From positions 77,252 through 126,557 of the forward strand of contig CAMPET010000214.1 of the NCBI GenBank assembly GCA_946803715.1: 49,306 bases of DNA, read 5' to 3'. Positions 31,409 through 42,349 of this stretch are shown in pieces. Numbering within the stretch: position 1 is the first letter of the stretch; the number at the start of each line of letters is the position of its first letter. A program made the position numbers and the translations under genes. Origin of the DNA: Beroe ovata. Its lineage: Eukaryota > Ctenophora > Nuda > Beroida > Beroidae. Under the pieces are notes generated by a model. It did no database searches. It had not been told where the DNA came from and worked only from the letters and a program-made list of their open reading frames with translations.

Positions 31409-34400
31409 CTAAGATAGCAACGCCTTGATGTGGGCCATGTTCACCTTGGATCTCTTACTACTCTGATTTGGCTCAAAGTAGCTGTAGTTTGGACAGAATG
31501 CTATGTCATCGGAAGTGGAGATAACTCGTATTTCATTGACAATCTTGTGTTCAAGTGGTTCATTCTGCTCAAACGGGTATGCGTTGTTCTGGAAATCTCT
31601 CATTGCATTCACTCTTTCTGCTATATCTCTGAAAGTGAGGGATTGGGAATGTGGAAACACTGATGCAATTCTAAACACATGTATTTGCTAAAAGGTGATG
31701 TGCGTCACGCAGTGACACGCGTCACTCACCGACACTTCAACCACTTGATAACACCGCTATTGTCCATGAGGGAGCCCACTTCGAGCTGCTGGATGTGGGA
31801 GAGGTATATTTTGAGTGGCGGGAGGAGAGGGACTGTTTTGCCCGAGAACACCCACGAGGAATCACTGACCAGAGATTCCCTGATAAAGTACAATTCCTCC
31901 AGCAGTGACGTGGTTTTCAGTGAAATCTGCAGGATTGCCTGAAATGGGAGGAACAACTTAGGAAGTTGGGTGGAGTTATCTCCGATAACGGCATGATAAT
32001 GAGACCTATTCATTTCCGATATTGGGATTGAGAGTTATAATAGATCCCAATTATGGAACATTTATCATGTTTCAGTTCATTGTCTTATAACAAGGTCTGT
32101 TGAAGCTCCATACCTCCAGCTGAACGATCTGCTGGTCACACAGAGCGGAGTATATCTGCATAGCTGTACTGAAATTCCGCTGCTCCGCACAGGCTTTAGC
32201 AAGGGATGCGAACTTCTGTATCATACCCACTTGTACCTTGCAAGGATCGACCGGGATCGCTTTTTCAGCCGGGACCGGGACCGGGACCGGGATCGGCAAA
32301 AAGTGCCGGGACCGGGATTTTGCCGGGACCGGGACTATAACCGGGACCGGGACTATAACCGGGACCGGGATTAAAACCGGGACCGGGACTGTAACCGGGA
32401 CCGGGATTTTGACCGGGACCGGGACTAGAAAATTTTCTAANNNNNNNNNNNNNNNNNNNNNNNNNNNNNNNNNNNNNNNNNNNNNNNNNNNNNNNNNNNN
32501 NNNNNNNNNNNNNNNNNNNNNNNNNNNNNNNNNNNNNNNNNNNNNNNNNNNNNNNNNNNNNNNNNNNNNNNNNNNNNNNCTTACTCAACTCACATCTCAC
32601 TTCACCACTTCAACTCACCTGCTCAATGAGACAGAACTGATGGACGACTGTCTTGAAGTCCACCCCAAACAGATCGTTACTGCCAAGTCCAGGAAACTTC
32701 TTACACTTGGAAATGGGAATGGGGCTGCTCTTCTTGAACTTCAACCCGAGATTGGTCAGTGAACTTGATTTAGCTTTGGAATCCTGCCAGAAAAGAAAAA
32801 CCGATCAGATGATCCAAAAACTTGTCGAAATTCAGATTTTAACAGAACACACCGTCCCCGGGTAAATTCGACGATGTCCAGCGTCCCCGCACCTTGAACC
32901 GCTCACTCTTAATCTCATCAATGACACGGTACACGTGGGTCTGGACAGGACTCCTGTTCACTTGGTCCATTTCGTCCTCAGACGCTGAACAGAACGACTC
33001 GTGGGACCGTGATCGTCCAGTGACCAGCATGTGCAGGATTCTCTGTACGTTCTCCGAACTGTCCCACTGTTGTACCTGCCGGAAAATAATAGAGTGATAT
33101 GATATTACCCTAATTGGTTAGCGCTAATTGGGACATAACGCCACCAATAGGGAAGGGAGAAATGTCAATTGGGCTTCAGTTTAATGATCAAGTATTTCAC
33201 TCACATATCGCTTGATGAACAACTTGATCTTCCTCTTCAGGGGTTCATTGTGTTTGAAATCAGTGTTGTAGAAGTTGGTTGTCCAGTAGTGTAGCAGATC
33301 AATAGTTCTGTACAGAATCTGACTCTGAGCGTCATTCGACTGCACACCATCCACCATGACTTTGCTGCGAGAGTAAACACGCTATATGAAACACATCACT
33401 GCATGTCAAGGGATTTCACCCCCTAACAGCCCCTAGATATATGGGGGTATCCCCTCCTGTCTCAATGCTTACAGACAGTGATAGAATAACGCGTGTACAA
33501 CACCATCCCATCCCCGTGTGTGTGTGTGAAGACTCACTTGGAAGCGAGGGTATGCCGCTTCATCACAAACTCAGAGAGATCAGCAATCTTCATGAAGCGT
33601 CGGAACATGATGAAAAAGTCTCTGACAAAGGATTGGCTGAATGCTTCCCTGGAACGCATTACGAACATTATGTTCCCAGTCGTCGGAGTTGTCTATAATT
33701 CAAAGATTGTAACAGTTGCGATTGACGTATTAATACCGCAAGCCGTTCTAAATGGTTAAGACAAATTGACATCATTGAGAGGCACGTGGAATGTAGAATT
33801 ATTCTCAGTACCCTATAACTCACTCACGGTAGTAACATGGTAGCATTTATAATTGGACCCGCAGTACGCAGTACGTACTGTTTCTGTCAAACTGGGTTAC
33901 AAGTGGTACTGTGGTACCCACACGCGCACAGACACACACAAACATACACAGACACAAACACACACATACAGACGCAAACACACAGACACAGACACACATA
34001 CACAACACCACACTCACACAGACACGCACACACACAAATACATACACACACCCACAAATACGAACCTAGAGTAGAGGAATGCACACAGGCCGAGGGGTGT
34101 AGCGAATAGGACATCCCGGCCATGCTCTGAGGCAGTGGTACTGAGTGTGAGATCTGGAGTGTTGCCCGTGGTCTCAGTGATGGACAGATAGGTACAGCAG
34201 TCACGTGGTGTGATCAGCGAGTACACGTACCTGTCAGGGAGGAGTGTGTGAGACGGTTACATGCGGTGAGGGACATTGTGTCAAAGTATCGGTGTCACTG
34301 CCGGATTCTGGTGGTGCCAATGTCAATGTGTGTACTATTTACAACAATGGTGTTGTGATTTGACAGCCATTCAATAGATGGGCATATCAGACGAGAAAAG

Positions 34401-36624
34401 TCACCCCTCATTGGCAATAAAATGGTACAGCTTGCTGTCATTGGTATCGGTGTCAAGACGTGGTGTCAATTTCGACCATGGTGTCATACTTTGTATGGAG
34501 TCCCCATCGTTCAGCACTCATATCCTTCAACTGTTGTAGAGCTGTACAAAGGAAGGATATGTCCTTGTCAATCTCCTTGATACTGTCAGTTAGTTTCTTC
34601 AGTAGAGACTTGCTGGAACCTGATGAAAAGGGGAATGATAACGCATCGTAGAAGAGTTTGGGAGATAACTGTAACCTACTATGATACGTCACCTTCTAAC
34701 TTTATATGACCCTCTACGGATAAATCTCACCCTCTACGGATACATCTCATGACTCAACCATAGATACTTCTAACAATTCCCATTCATCGGAAGTATGGGA
34801 GTGTGTGAGTGTGCAATTGTGACGCGGCGAAGTGATGGTCAAGTGATATGTGATTGTGACGCTCAAGTGATGTTACTCACAGTTGTCAGAGGAACTGAAT
34901 CTAATGAGGTGTTTCTGTGCGTCTAGACGGAGTTCCTTCTCTTCCAATATCTTGTTTTCCACTTCCTGAGGGAAGTGTGGACTTCACTGCACAAATGCAG
35001 CCGCATTCTTGTGTTCTAGCAACACACAATTTAATGTGACAAGTTGTCAGTCCCAAAGGCTCTTGATTGTCAATGTGACAGATATGAACAATGAACATAT
35101 TATGATCAGCTGCCAACTTAAAATTACATGCGAAGCAATAAGCATTAATGGGAGCAGTGCGAATATGATGATTTAAACTCTCTTGACCTATGAACTTGCA
35201 CAGTGTTATACACTCACCTCAATCTTTGAAGATAATGATTTTCGGATGTCGTTGGAGCAATCGTTACTCTCACAGGCACCCTGTCACGACAATAAAATCA
35301 CATGGACATTGGACATGACCATCAAGTCGCACTCAACAATAAGTATGCTTCTCTTACGACAGTTTTTCAAAGAAAAGGACACTTCACAAAATCCAATCGG
35401 TTTTACTACACACATATCTTGTCTAGTGTCTACCTTAGTCTCCCTACAACTACGATAGGTGAGCGCGGTTTACTCACCATTTCTTCCTTCAGAGAGTGTA
35501 GGACAGGTTGGAGCTCCTTGCCGAATGTTTTCATCGTTTGGAAACTTCCCGATATCAGGATCACATTCTCCTCATCCTGCGCAGGAATTCACCAAGTGAC
35601 AAGTGATATGTGACAAGTGATAAGTGACATCTACAAGTGACAATGGAGCTATTGCTAGAGGGGGAGGGGGCGTATGCGAAGGAGCAAAATGGAACCAGCA
35701 ATGCCCACACGGCAACTGATCACAGAAGTTTTGAATCCCTCGTCGTTATAGAAAATGTCTGAGTGTTACGATCCAAATAAAGACAAATCTGGTTCAGCGT
35801 CCATTGGAAGAAGTTAGATTGAGCGTCTCGTAATGGCCGGTAGGCGGTTACATAATGTCGCGATGGTGCATACACTCAAAATAGCTGGGAAAGCAGGAAA
35901 TGAAGGATAGCTCCTGGATGAAGGGAATCAGTCCTAAAACTACCGGCTGGATGGAGTGTTTATGTCCCACTTTACAGGCATCAGGTTCAGAACCAAGAGT
36001 TATAAAACACAGTTGATATTCATGTTGATATTCATCTCGATGTTAGTAGAGCCGACTCAGAAGTACTGACTCAGAAGTCAGTACTCAGTACACTCAGTAC
36101 ACTAAGTACACTAAGTACTCAGTACACTAAGTACACTAAGTACTCAGAACACTTACACTAGATGGCGAGAGGAACGGCTTGGAGAAGAGACAATCGTCAG
36201 CACTCTGCTGCTTCTTCAGGTTAGCGTAGTGGATCACGCTGTCCTTACCTGGGATAGATCACGGTGTCAAGATGGTGCCAAGGTTTTGGGGTGTCAAGGA
36301 AAAGTGATTGGTCAAGGTTATGTGGTATCAATTTAGTGGAGTGTCTTATAGTTCGGTATCGAAGATAATCGATGAGTAATGAATGTACTTCTACAATCTA
36401 CATTCGACCAGAAACTTTCAAATTACAGCTGTCAACCCGATTGCCGTATCAGAGGAGTTTGGTGTGTCAATCATACATGATGTGTCAGTCTCACACATAC
36501 ATCACTGGATAGGGATACCACTCAGATACCAACCTTTTCTAGAGGACGTGTCTGAATTCTGTCGCTGCATCACAAGACTGTACACTAAAGTAGCGGCACG
36601 ATTATTGATCAAATGTCGCTGACT
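31409..36624 (-). CDS. Ras-family guanine nucleotide exchange factor (RasGEF_N + CDC25 domain), interrupted by gap
   Basis: CDC25-type GEFs load Ras/Rap/Ral GTPases with GTP. Minus-strand exons keep one frame: 36534-36624, 36157-36248, 35478-35576, 35218-35280, 34881-34965, 34490-34619, 34066-34230, 33538-33648, 33205-33364, 32893-33075, 32619-32783, gap, 32114-32236, 31730-31938, 31409-31628. The N-terminal part has no recognised domain, then a charged coiled coil (EVENKILEEKELRLDAQKH, KKLTDSIKEIDKDISF). RasGEF_N features are REAFSQSFVRDFFIMFRRFM and LLHYWTTNFYNTDF. The catalytic domain starts DFKTVVHQFCLIEQ, continues IQKFASLAKACAEQRNFSTA, LPPLKIYLSHIQQLE and VIKWLKCRDIAERV, and ends after DFQNNAYPF. 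An estimated 60-70 catalytic residues are lost to the gap and adjoining GC array. The 5' end is not found; 37504-37619 is a weak further exon candidate. Paralogue not assignable. Confidence 0.8.
32245..32440. repeat. CCGGGA array abutting RasGEF exon and assembly gap
   Basis: It starts ATCGACCGGGATC, then tandem GGGACC/CCGGGA hexamers with AT-rich interruptions (TATAA, TTTTG, TTAAAA). It runs straight into the Ns at 32441. It resembles the 16389-16596 array, and both begin TCGACCGGGATC. Confidence 0.9.
32441..32579. other. Assembly gap (139 N)
   Basis: A run of N inside the RasGEF gene, next to the CCGGGA array, which is probably the reason for the gap. At least one catalytic-domain exon should lie here or within the unread repeat. 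Confidence 0.98.
33915..34060. repeat. CA-rich microsatellite in RasGEF intron
   Basis: Mixed (CA)n, CACACAGA and CATACACA words. On the coding (minus) strand this is GT-rich and reaches the donor of exon 34066-34230. Confidence 0.95.
34250..34490. repeat. Intronic GGTGTCA motif cluster
   Basis: The intron between RasGEF exons 34066-34230 and 34490-34619 repeats GGTGTCA about every 20-40 bp (for example CGGTGTCACTGCCG, GGTGTCAATTTCGACC). This is the reverse complement of the TTGACACC core seen elsewhere in the window. Confidence 0.6.
36055..36150. repeat. AGTACACTAAGTACTCAGT tandem repeat
   Basis: About nine 10-bp units (AGTACACTAA, AGTACTCAGT) lie immediately beside the donor of RasGEF exon 36157-36248. 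Confidence 0.85.
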
Positions 36625-36627
36625 CTC

Positions 36628-36805
36628 ACAGGCACACACACACACACAGACACACACAACTTCATACAACTTCACAGACACAGACACAGACAGACACACA
36701 CAACTTCACACAGACACAGACACACACATCTTCNCTTCACACACACGTCACACACAGACACACACATCTTCACACATCTTCACACACACAGACACAAGCG
36801 ACATA
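36628..36805. repeat. CACACAGA microsatellite
   Basis: Repeated CACACAGACACA with CATCTTCACA interruptions and one ambiguous base (36734). On the minus strand it is GT-rich and precedes the first supported RasGEF exon. Confidence 0.95.
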
Positions 36806-38589
36806 TGGCAAATGACAATTATTAAGATAGATCCAACTCGAACGCCGCATGTCTATATCATATCTTATACCAACGTGCCAACTTTCATAATTCAACCAGT
36901 CCTGTCACTATCAGACAAAGGTCAGATAAAACTCTATCAAGTTATGATCCAGCGATCCGTCGGATTGCGATTTATAATCTCTCGGAGAGACAAATGCATG
37001 CTGAGCACTCTGGCGACGACAGCGTTCTCAACCGGGTCCCAAAGCGTATATGTAAAAACGTTGCAGTTTCGAGAACACGATGCTAATTAAACTGTTGGAT
37101 ACGGCCGTGGATATTGATGTTCATGCTTGAACTATAATAGTCAAGTGGTACCATCGCACAGGGTATGTGGTATCCTCACCAAGTAATTAGTGACGTCACT
37201 ACCCGGATAGTGTATGACTGCCAATAATGTGGGGCAGGGGGGAGTTCAATTAAATTGAAGCATGTCATACACTCACGGGGAATCTGCAGATGGGAGACCA
37301 CTGATTAACTCCCACAGAATATTTTCAAAAACTCTAAATTACAGCTAACAGCAGCGGTCCTTAGTGTACTGAATGAGAACCTCGCCCAACTATAATACTT
37401 AACATCAGATGAGTTCAGTAGAGAGAGTAAATGGATTTAGTTGACTATGATCAATACATCAATGAGAGGATGGAGGTGTGACTTTTGAGACTTGCGTAAT
37501 AACCTCTCCCGTGTGATTGTTTGAGATGTAGGCATGCAAAAATACTGCACATATCCCCACAGATTGAGGATCACATTCAGGATCATATTTGAGGATCTGA
37601 TGAGGTACCACAAATGTTCCTGATAAAAGAGATTTGGCGAAGTGCACAGTGCTTCATGTTTTTTTGGATTTCCGGAGAACAGTCAGATACAGTCAGGACG
37701 TTGAAGAGAGTTCCCCCGGAAAATTAAATTGTCATTTCGAAAAATGCAAATCAGGGCAGGGGCCCTAAGTGGGGTAGGGCCCTTCAAGTTATAGACAGCC
37801 CCTTATCACGTAAAACCAACAAAAAATGAAATATCTGTCTCCATAGACGATGCTATAGCTTGTGTGTTATTTGACATCAAGCTAAATGAAGTGTCTTATT
37901 AGAAAGACTCCTCCCATACCAAAGGCAGTGTAGGAAACACGTTATTATCAGGTGTGGTCATATGTGCTCTACAGTGTAGGGGAAAGCTATTGATGTGCGA
38001 CTGTCTTGTCTTTTGCTCGGATGTACATTGCACGCGCAGTCGTCCGGCACCCGTAGAACAACAGAATATAGATGTAATTTTGCCCCAAAATCAGAGGATG
38101 GTAAAAACGGAGAGGGCTGGAAGAAATGGGGACATAACCATAACATGATAACATGATGCTACAGTGCATGCCGGGCACTGGAACGAAACACGGCACCGGT
38201 ATGTCGACTCACGATATGCACTACAGAAGGGGGGGATGATTCGTACACAGTACACACTATAGAAATAACTCATTCATTCCTCACATTACAAACGGAAGCA
38301 GCAACGATAACTCCGAACATCTTGACTCCCCGGTCTAAATATGTCACCATTCGTACCCTCCCCCCTTTCCCCCGGGAATAAAACCGCGCGGACACACCCA
38401 CAAAGCGGCAGTAAACGGTTCTAAAAATAACGTGTGTCAAAAGTGGGAGTAGCCGCCCACTCACCCTACCCCGTAGCCGTAGTCATTCACGTCAGTGTGT
38501 ATGAGGCATACATATAGCGAGTAGCAACACGATCAACCGATCCACCGCGCTCAAAGTGCTTATATTAAGCGAAACATAATCCGAGGATC

Positions 38590-38934
38590 ATGAATCGTTT
38601 ACTTAGAGTCACCACGGCGGCTCGCAATATATCATACAAGAAATCATGCCCAATTTTGGTAAAATCAAATGTTGTGTTGCTATACGGTGGTTACGAAGTT
38701 AGAATTTTCAGGGTATTTAGTTTAATGAAGAGGGTACCGCTGTTGAAACACGCGCCAAAACTTAAACAGTTAAATCCTGTGCCAATGTGGGTATATGTTT
38801 TGTCAACATGCTCTAATTGGCTGAAACCCGACGCATATTTCCCTCCCACTGAGCAAGATAGTATTCCATCATTCATTTCACCATTAAATAGGAATGAAAC
38901 GCTAGTGCAGAGATATTCATCCGATAACCATTAG
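38590..38934 (+). CDS. Uncharacterised 114-residue open frame
   Basis: Starts MNRLLRVTTAARNISYKKS, an Arg/Ser/Ala-rich leader that resembles a mitochondrial presequence, continues with basic and hydrophobic residues (KRVPLLKHAPKLKQLNPVPM) and ends near FISPLNRNETLVQRYSSDNH. No family recognised. It may be a small lineage-specific gene or a chance frame. Confidence 0.25.
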   Translation: MNRLLRVTTAARNISYKKSCPILVKSNVVLLYGGYEVRIFRVFSLMKRVPLLKHAPKLKQLNPVPMWVYVLSTCSNWLKPDAYFPPTEQDSIPSFISPLNRNETLVQRYSSDNH

Positions 38935-39199
38935 TCAGTTTTCAGTAACCGGTGATAGTTTGCTATTGTAGACATTACAAGTGCACTATTAGAGACAAGG
39001 ATTACTTAGTCCACAGTGGCCTCTATCTTAATTATGTCCACATCAAATACAACCTAGACTGAACCCAACTCAATACTTATCATAACGGAATAGAGTAACT
39101 AGCTGCGGTTACATTAGCAGAATCCTTGTATAGTATCATCACATAGGCCAGTCGCGACTTTTAAACGGCAACTATTCAGAGCTTTTTCAAAGCTATGAA

Positions 39200-39272
39200 T
39201 CAAATTTGATTGTATAAATTAGTGTTGTAAAGTTTTAAACTTTACAACACTAATTTATACAATCAAATTTGA
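39200..39272. repeat. 73-bp perfect palindrome with 1-nt centre
   Basis: Left arm TCAAATTTGATTGTATAAAT... (36 bp) is followed by a single T and then its exact reverse complement. It is AT-rich, with no mismatch in the arms. The flanks diverge at once. Confidence 0.95.
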
Positions 39273-40190
39273 GAAACTGAAGAAGATGTAGACATCAAAA
39301 GTTCTCTTGTGAATACAATAGACTCTTGTTTCATTTGTTGAGCTCGCAAAATCCGAGGAAAAACAGAATTTAATCATTCCCTACTTGATATACAATGCGA
39401 CTCTTGAATATAACCCCACGCACACAACTTAAGATGTGGTCAGTGTCGTACGTCACACGAGAAGTTGTAATGGACATCAGTTATTTTGCTTTTTGAGATT
39501 GTTCAAGACGTCAATGTGACAAATAATAGAGTTGTGTCACACGCATTAGTCAGAAAACTTACTTTAGCTGAGAATAGCTCTTGACACCACATTGATACGT
39601 GTCTTGACACTCTGAGCTGCAGGCGTTCATGCCCTACCAACGTCCAGGAATGTCCTATTCCTGAGTGTGAAGGACAGTCATCCATTTTTTCATAAATGTA
39701 ACAAATAACAATTGCAACAAATAATCGAACTGCCCCGCGGTACAATCGATAACTCTAAATAAACCTGTTTAGATCAGTTGGTGTGTGTAGATTTAGAATC
39801 ATGTGGTATTAAGCTGTTCATAAACGCGCTCATCCCCAAGAGTGACCCCATCCTACCATTTCGCTATCGACATAACGTTAATAACATCCTGTTAAATATG
39901 AGATCATCCCTTAATTACAGAAGTCCCCATAATCCAAATATATTGGCAAACTTCATAATCACATGTGATAATAGCACATAAGATAAGGATTGTACGAATC
40001 ATCTTCGGATCAAGTGGCTCCAGGAAAAAAGGCATGGTTTCATTAAAAAGGGTGCATAACACAAGATTCAAAACAAATAAAAAATTCGGTGATTTCCACC
40101 TGTAAATGTGAAATAACTTGGGATAAGTTGCGACTTTCTCGTGACAATACTGTAAGCAGTGTCTGTTGTCAGAATGGTGTCATATTGTTG

Positions 40191-40359
40191 TCAGTTGGTC
40201 TGACACACTCCCGTTGTGCTACCGTTCTTCGTGCAGCATTCACCCAGCTTCGCAATGAACTCCACACATTTGCTATCATCATTTCCATTCATAGTGAGGC
40301 AGGTATACAGAGCATCCATAGCGCCAACACACACTTCATCACTGTCAGTCATTCTCAAG
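40191..40359 (-). CDS. Twin-CX9C mitochondrial protein, CHCHD1/mS37-like, last exon
   Basis: The exon encodes CVGAMDALYTC and CVEFIAKLGEC, two CX9C motifs separated by ten residues. This coiled-coil-helix fold is oxidised by MIA40 in the mitochondrial intermembrane space. The 9-10-9 Cys spacing and the hydrophobic pattern match CHCHD1 (mitoribosomal mS37), which also has CX9C-X10-CX9C, so that is my best guess. The acceptor CTTTTCTAG lies just above 40359. A 45-nt upstream candidate exon (40488-40532) is phase-compatible (adds a segment ending SLSIDKEI) but lies only 33 bp beyond the stop of the neighbouring sulfotransferase, and no start codon was found. The N-terminus is therefore unresolved; translation from the internal Met near 40349 would give 53 residues. 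Confidence 0.65.
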
Positions 40360-40565
40360 CTAGAAAAGGAGAATCGGGAGTTATGTGGGGTGGGAACGGT
40401 GGGAAGTTTAACATAGGTATCGACTAGCAATTAAATCAAGAAATGGCATGTGGTAACGAATTCAACTATGGCATTGGTCACACATACATTTCCTTGTCTA
40501 TTGATAGAGAATTTACTGATATCGAAGCTACTCTGAAAATTATGTCACTAAAATCCAGACACTCC

Positions 40566-41925
40566 TCACGAAAGAGGATACTCATAAGCGAAACGATCGT
40601 CACCGAGATAGGCTGCTAGTTCCCTGTTGTACGGCCTATAGAACTCCTGGAGAAGAAATCTTGTCTCATCGTGCATGTCTCCCTTCTTGACATCTGATGG
40701 TTTGCGAGTTTTCTCATCTCGACTATTGTCGATGAATGCCTGTAAGTCGACCTCATCAGGCAGACTAACACCCAGGAATGCAAACACCCGCATCAAATAT
40801 TTGACAGGAGCTGCGGAGTATGACTCCAGGGGGATTACCATGAGATTGTCACCAAATCTTTCCCTCCACTCCCTTATATAGCAGATATACACGCCAACGC
40901 TCAGACGTACTTTCTGCACTACCTTGAGCCGGATGTCATGGCAACAGTAGTGGCGGGAATGGGTTTCCAGGCACGTGTTAAACCGTGTGATCTCTGATAC
41001 CACATTATCGTGGAAATTTGAAGCATTTCGCGGGGGCTCCAACTTCGATGCGAAATATAGGTAGTCTGAGTAGAGGCGACTCACTGGCTCTCGAAGAATG
41101 GCGATTATCTGGGCATCGGGTGTTACTGAGTAGATCAGATCAGCATTGGTGAAGGGTGGCTCAGTGGCCCAGGGATAGCGTGCTTTCCACGCTATGAGAT
41201 GCCACATCAGGGATTGAGACCCATCTATCAATACAGACTGCTTAGCGATCTCTTTGTCAAACAGTCCCAGGTAATGTGGGAATGTCATAGTTCTGTTTGC
41301 TCCCTTACCCAACATCCTGTCAGTGATCCCAACCCTGTACAATGCCCAATACTGGTTTTCCTTCATAGGGGCAATGACGTCATGATGCCAGATTATCTTG
41401 TCGAATAGGTCAGTGGACCCACACTTGGGCATGCCCGCGAGATAAACGCGCGGCAAACACCACAGTCGAGACTGCTGAATGGGTCGCCAGCAGAAGTTCC
41501 TATATCCGGGTAGGAACCTAGTCGGCAGATTCGCTGATATGTCAGGAGACTCCGTCCGTATAGCTGATATGTTGAACGTGACGTCCGAATCATCTACCAG
41601 TTTAATAGGCGAAGTTTGGTACCCTGATGATGTGACAGGAATATCGTATCGAGTCTCATCGAGCAGATCTTGAGTGATGGTTGTAGGAGGCGAGCCCAAG
41701 CCCCTCTCATTGATCAGTAAGAGGAGAATAACACCGAGAACGACAACAAACATCAGCAATATCCTCTGAGAATAGGTGTGAGATGGGATCATAATAAGTA
41801 ATAACAGACAATACTCCCATGAGGATAACTACAGCATGCTTTTACATATATCAGGAACTTACCTTTGGGTTCATCACTCTGCTTCCATGTCTATTTATTG
41901 AGGTTACTATTTCTTCGCTCGACAT
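40566..41925 (-). CDS. Golgi carbohydrate sulfotransferase, CHST15-like type II membrane protein
   Basis: CHST15 (GalNAc4S-6ST) adds 6-O-sulfate to 4-sulfated GalNAc of chondroitin in the Golgi. Two exons fit: 41863-41925 (MSSEEIVTSINRHGSRVMNP plus K) and 40566-41765, total 420 residues. A 21-residue cytosolic tail leads straight into the signal anchor ILLMFVVVLGVILLLLI, a normal type II layout; a second possible start inside exon 2 at 41792 is less likely because it would ignore the TTCTCAG acceptor. Motifs: the 5'-phosphosulfate loop YLAGMPKCGSTDLFDKI, the WW-type PMKENQYW segment, the 3'-phosphate-binding ILREPVSRLYSDYLYF, and late conserved LESYSAAPVKYLMRVFAFLG. CHST15 subfamily similarity is from memory of motif layout; other GalNAc sulfotransferases are possible. 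Confidence 0.85.
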
Positions 41926-42194
41926 TACTGTTGTATCACAACCCTGCAATAGTTTAATTCACAACTTCTTGCCTTCCTTAGTGGTTAAAGACATGGACAC
42001 GTGAAGCCAAATATGGCTATCTGGCGATCATTATAACAACATCACCTCGAGAAACTTCTGTAGCAATGCGATACAATTACCGAACCTATTCCATTAAACT
42101 ACTGTAAACATGGAGTAGAAACACAGGATAAAACCACTATAAACATAGAGTAGAAACACAGGATTTCTTTAATTGAAAGCAGCTACACTTACCG

Positions 42195-42328
42195 GTATGT
42201 GTACACATGGAAGGAAGAGTGGACGGAAAGAAAAAGACGTGCACTTTACAGTGGAAATTGCTTACAATTGCTAACAATTGCGCGTATTTTTCCTTACTTC
42301 CGCCCTTTTTTTCCATGTGTACACATAC
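42195..42328. mobile_element. Putative 134-bp MITE with 18-bp perfect TIR
   Basis: GTATGTGTACACATGGAA at the left end is exactly inverted at the right end. Imperfect complementarity (GGAAGAGTGGACGG versus AAAAGGGCGGAAG) continues inward. No clear target duplication. Confidence 0.65.
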
Positions 42329-42349
42329 GCGTTAAGGAAATTGAGGCAC

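Larger units (their letters stand above)
36806..40190. other. Gene-poor stretch upstream of RasGEF
   Basis: It holds one weak exon candidate (37504-37619, minus, phase-compatible with RasGEF), one uncharacterised plus-strand frame (38590-38934) and a large palindrome (39200-39272). Otherwise it is AT-rich. The missing RasGEF 5' exons may be here but I could not support any. Confidence 0.45.

Noticed and set aside
32238-32762. Gly/Thr repeat open frames across the CCGGGA array and gap
   Set aside because: Pure hexamer translation running through Ns; no start context and no similarity.
33847-34226. Several overlapping frames of 66-105 codons on both strands rich in Cys/Val or His/Thr
   Set aside because: They are translations of the CA/GT microsatellite; the real exon here is 34066-34230 on the minus strand.
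36812-37090. Open frames on both strands (plus-strand 92 codons; minus-strand frame containing VENAVVARVLSMHLSLREII)
   Set aside because: Neither has a fitting splice donor/acceptor pair or a recognisable family; two opposite open frames over the same bases suggest composition, not coding.
37504-37619. Minus-strand exon candidate GTFVVPHQILKYDPECDPQS... joining in phase to the first supported RasGEF exon
   Set aside because: The donor (GAG|GTTATT) is weak and the peptide has no domain similarity; kept only as a remark in the RasGEF entry.
38590-38934. Resemblance of KLKQLNPVPMWV to the ribosomal protein eL39 core (KQNRPIPQW)
   Set aside because: Only a handful of residues agree, basic residues are missing and the frame is much longer; not enough to call a pseudogene.
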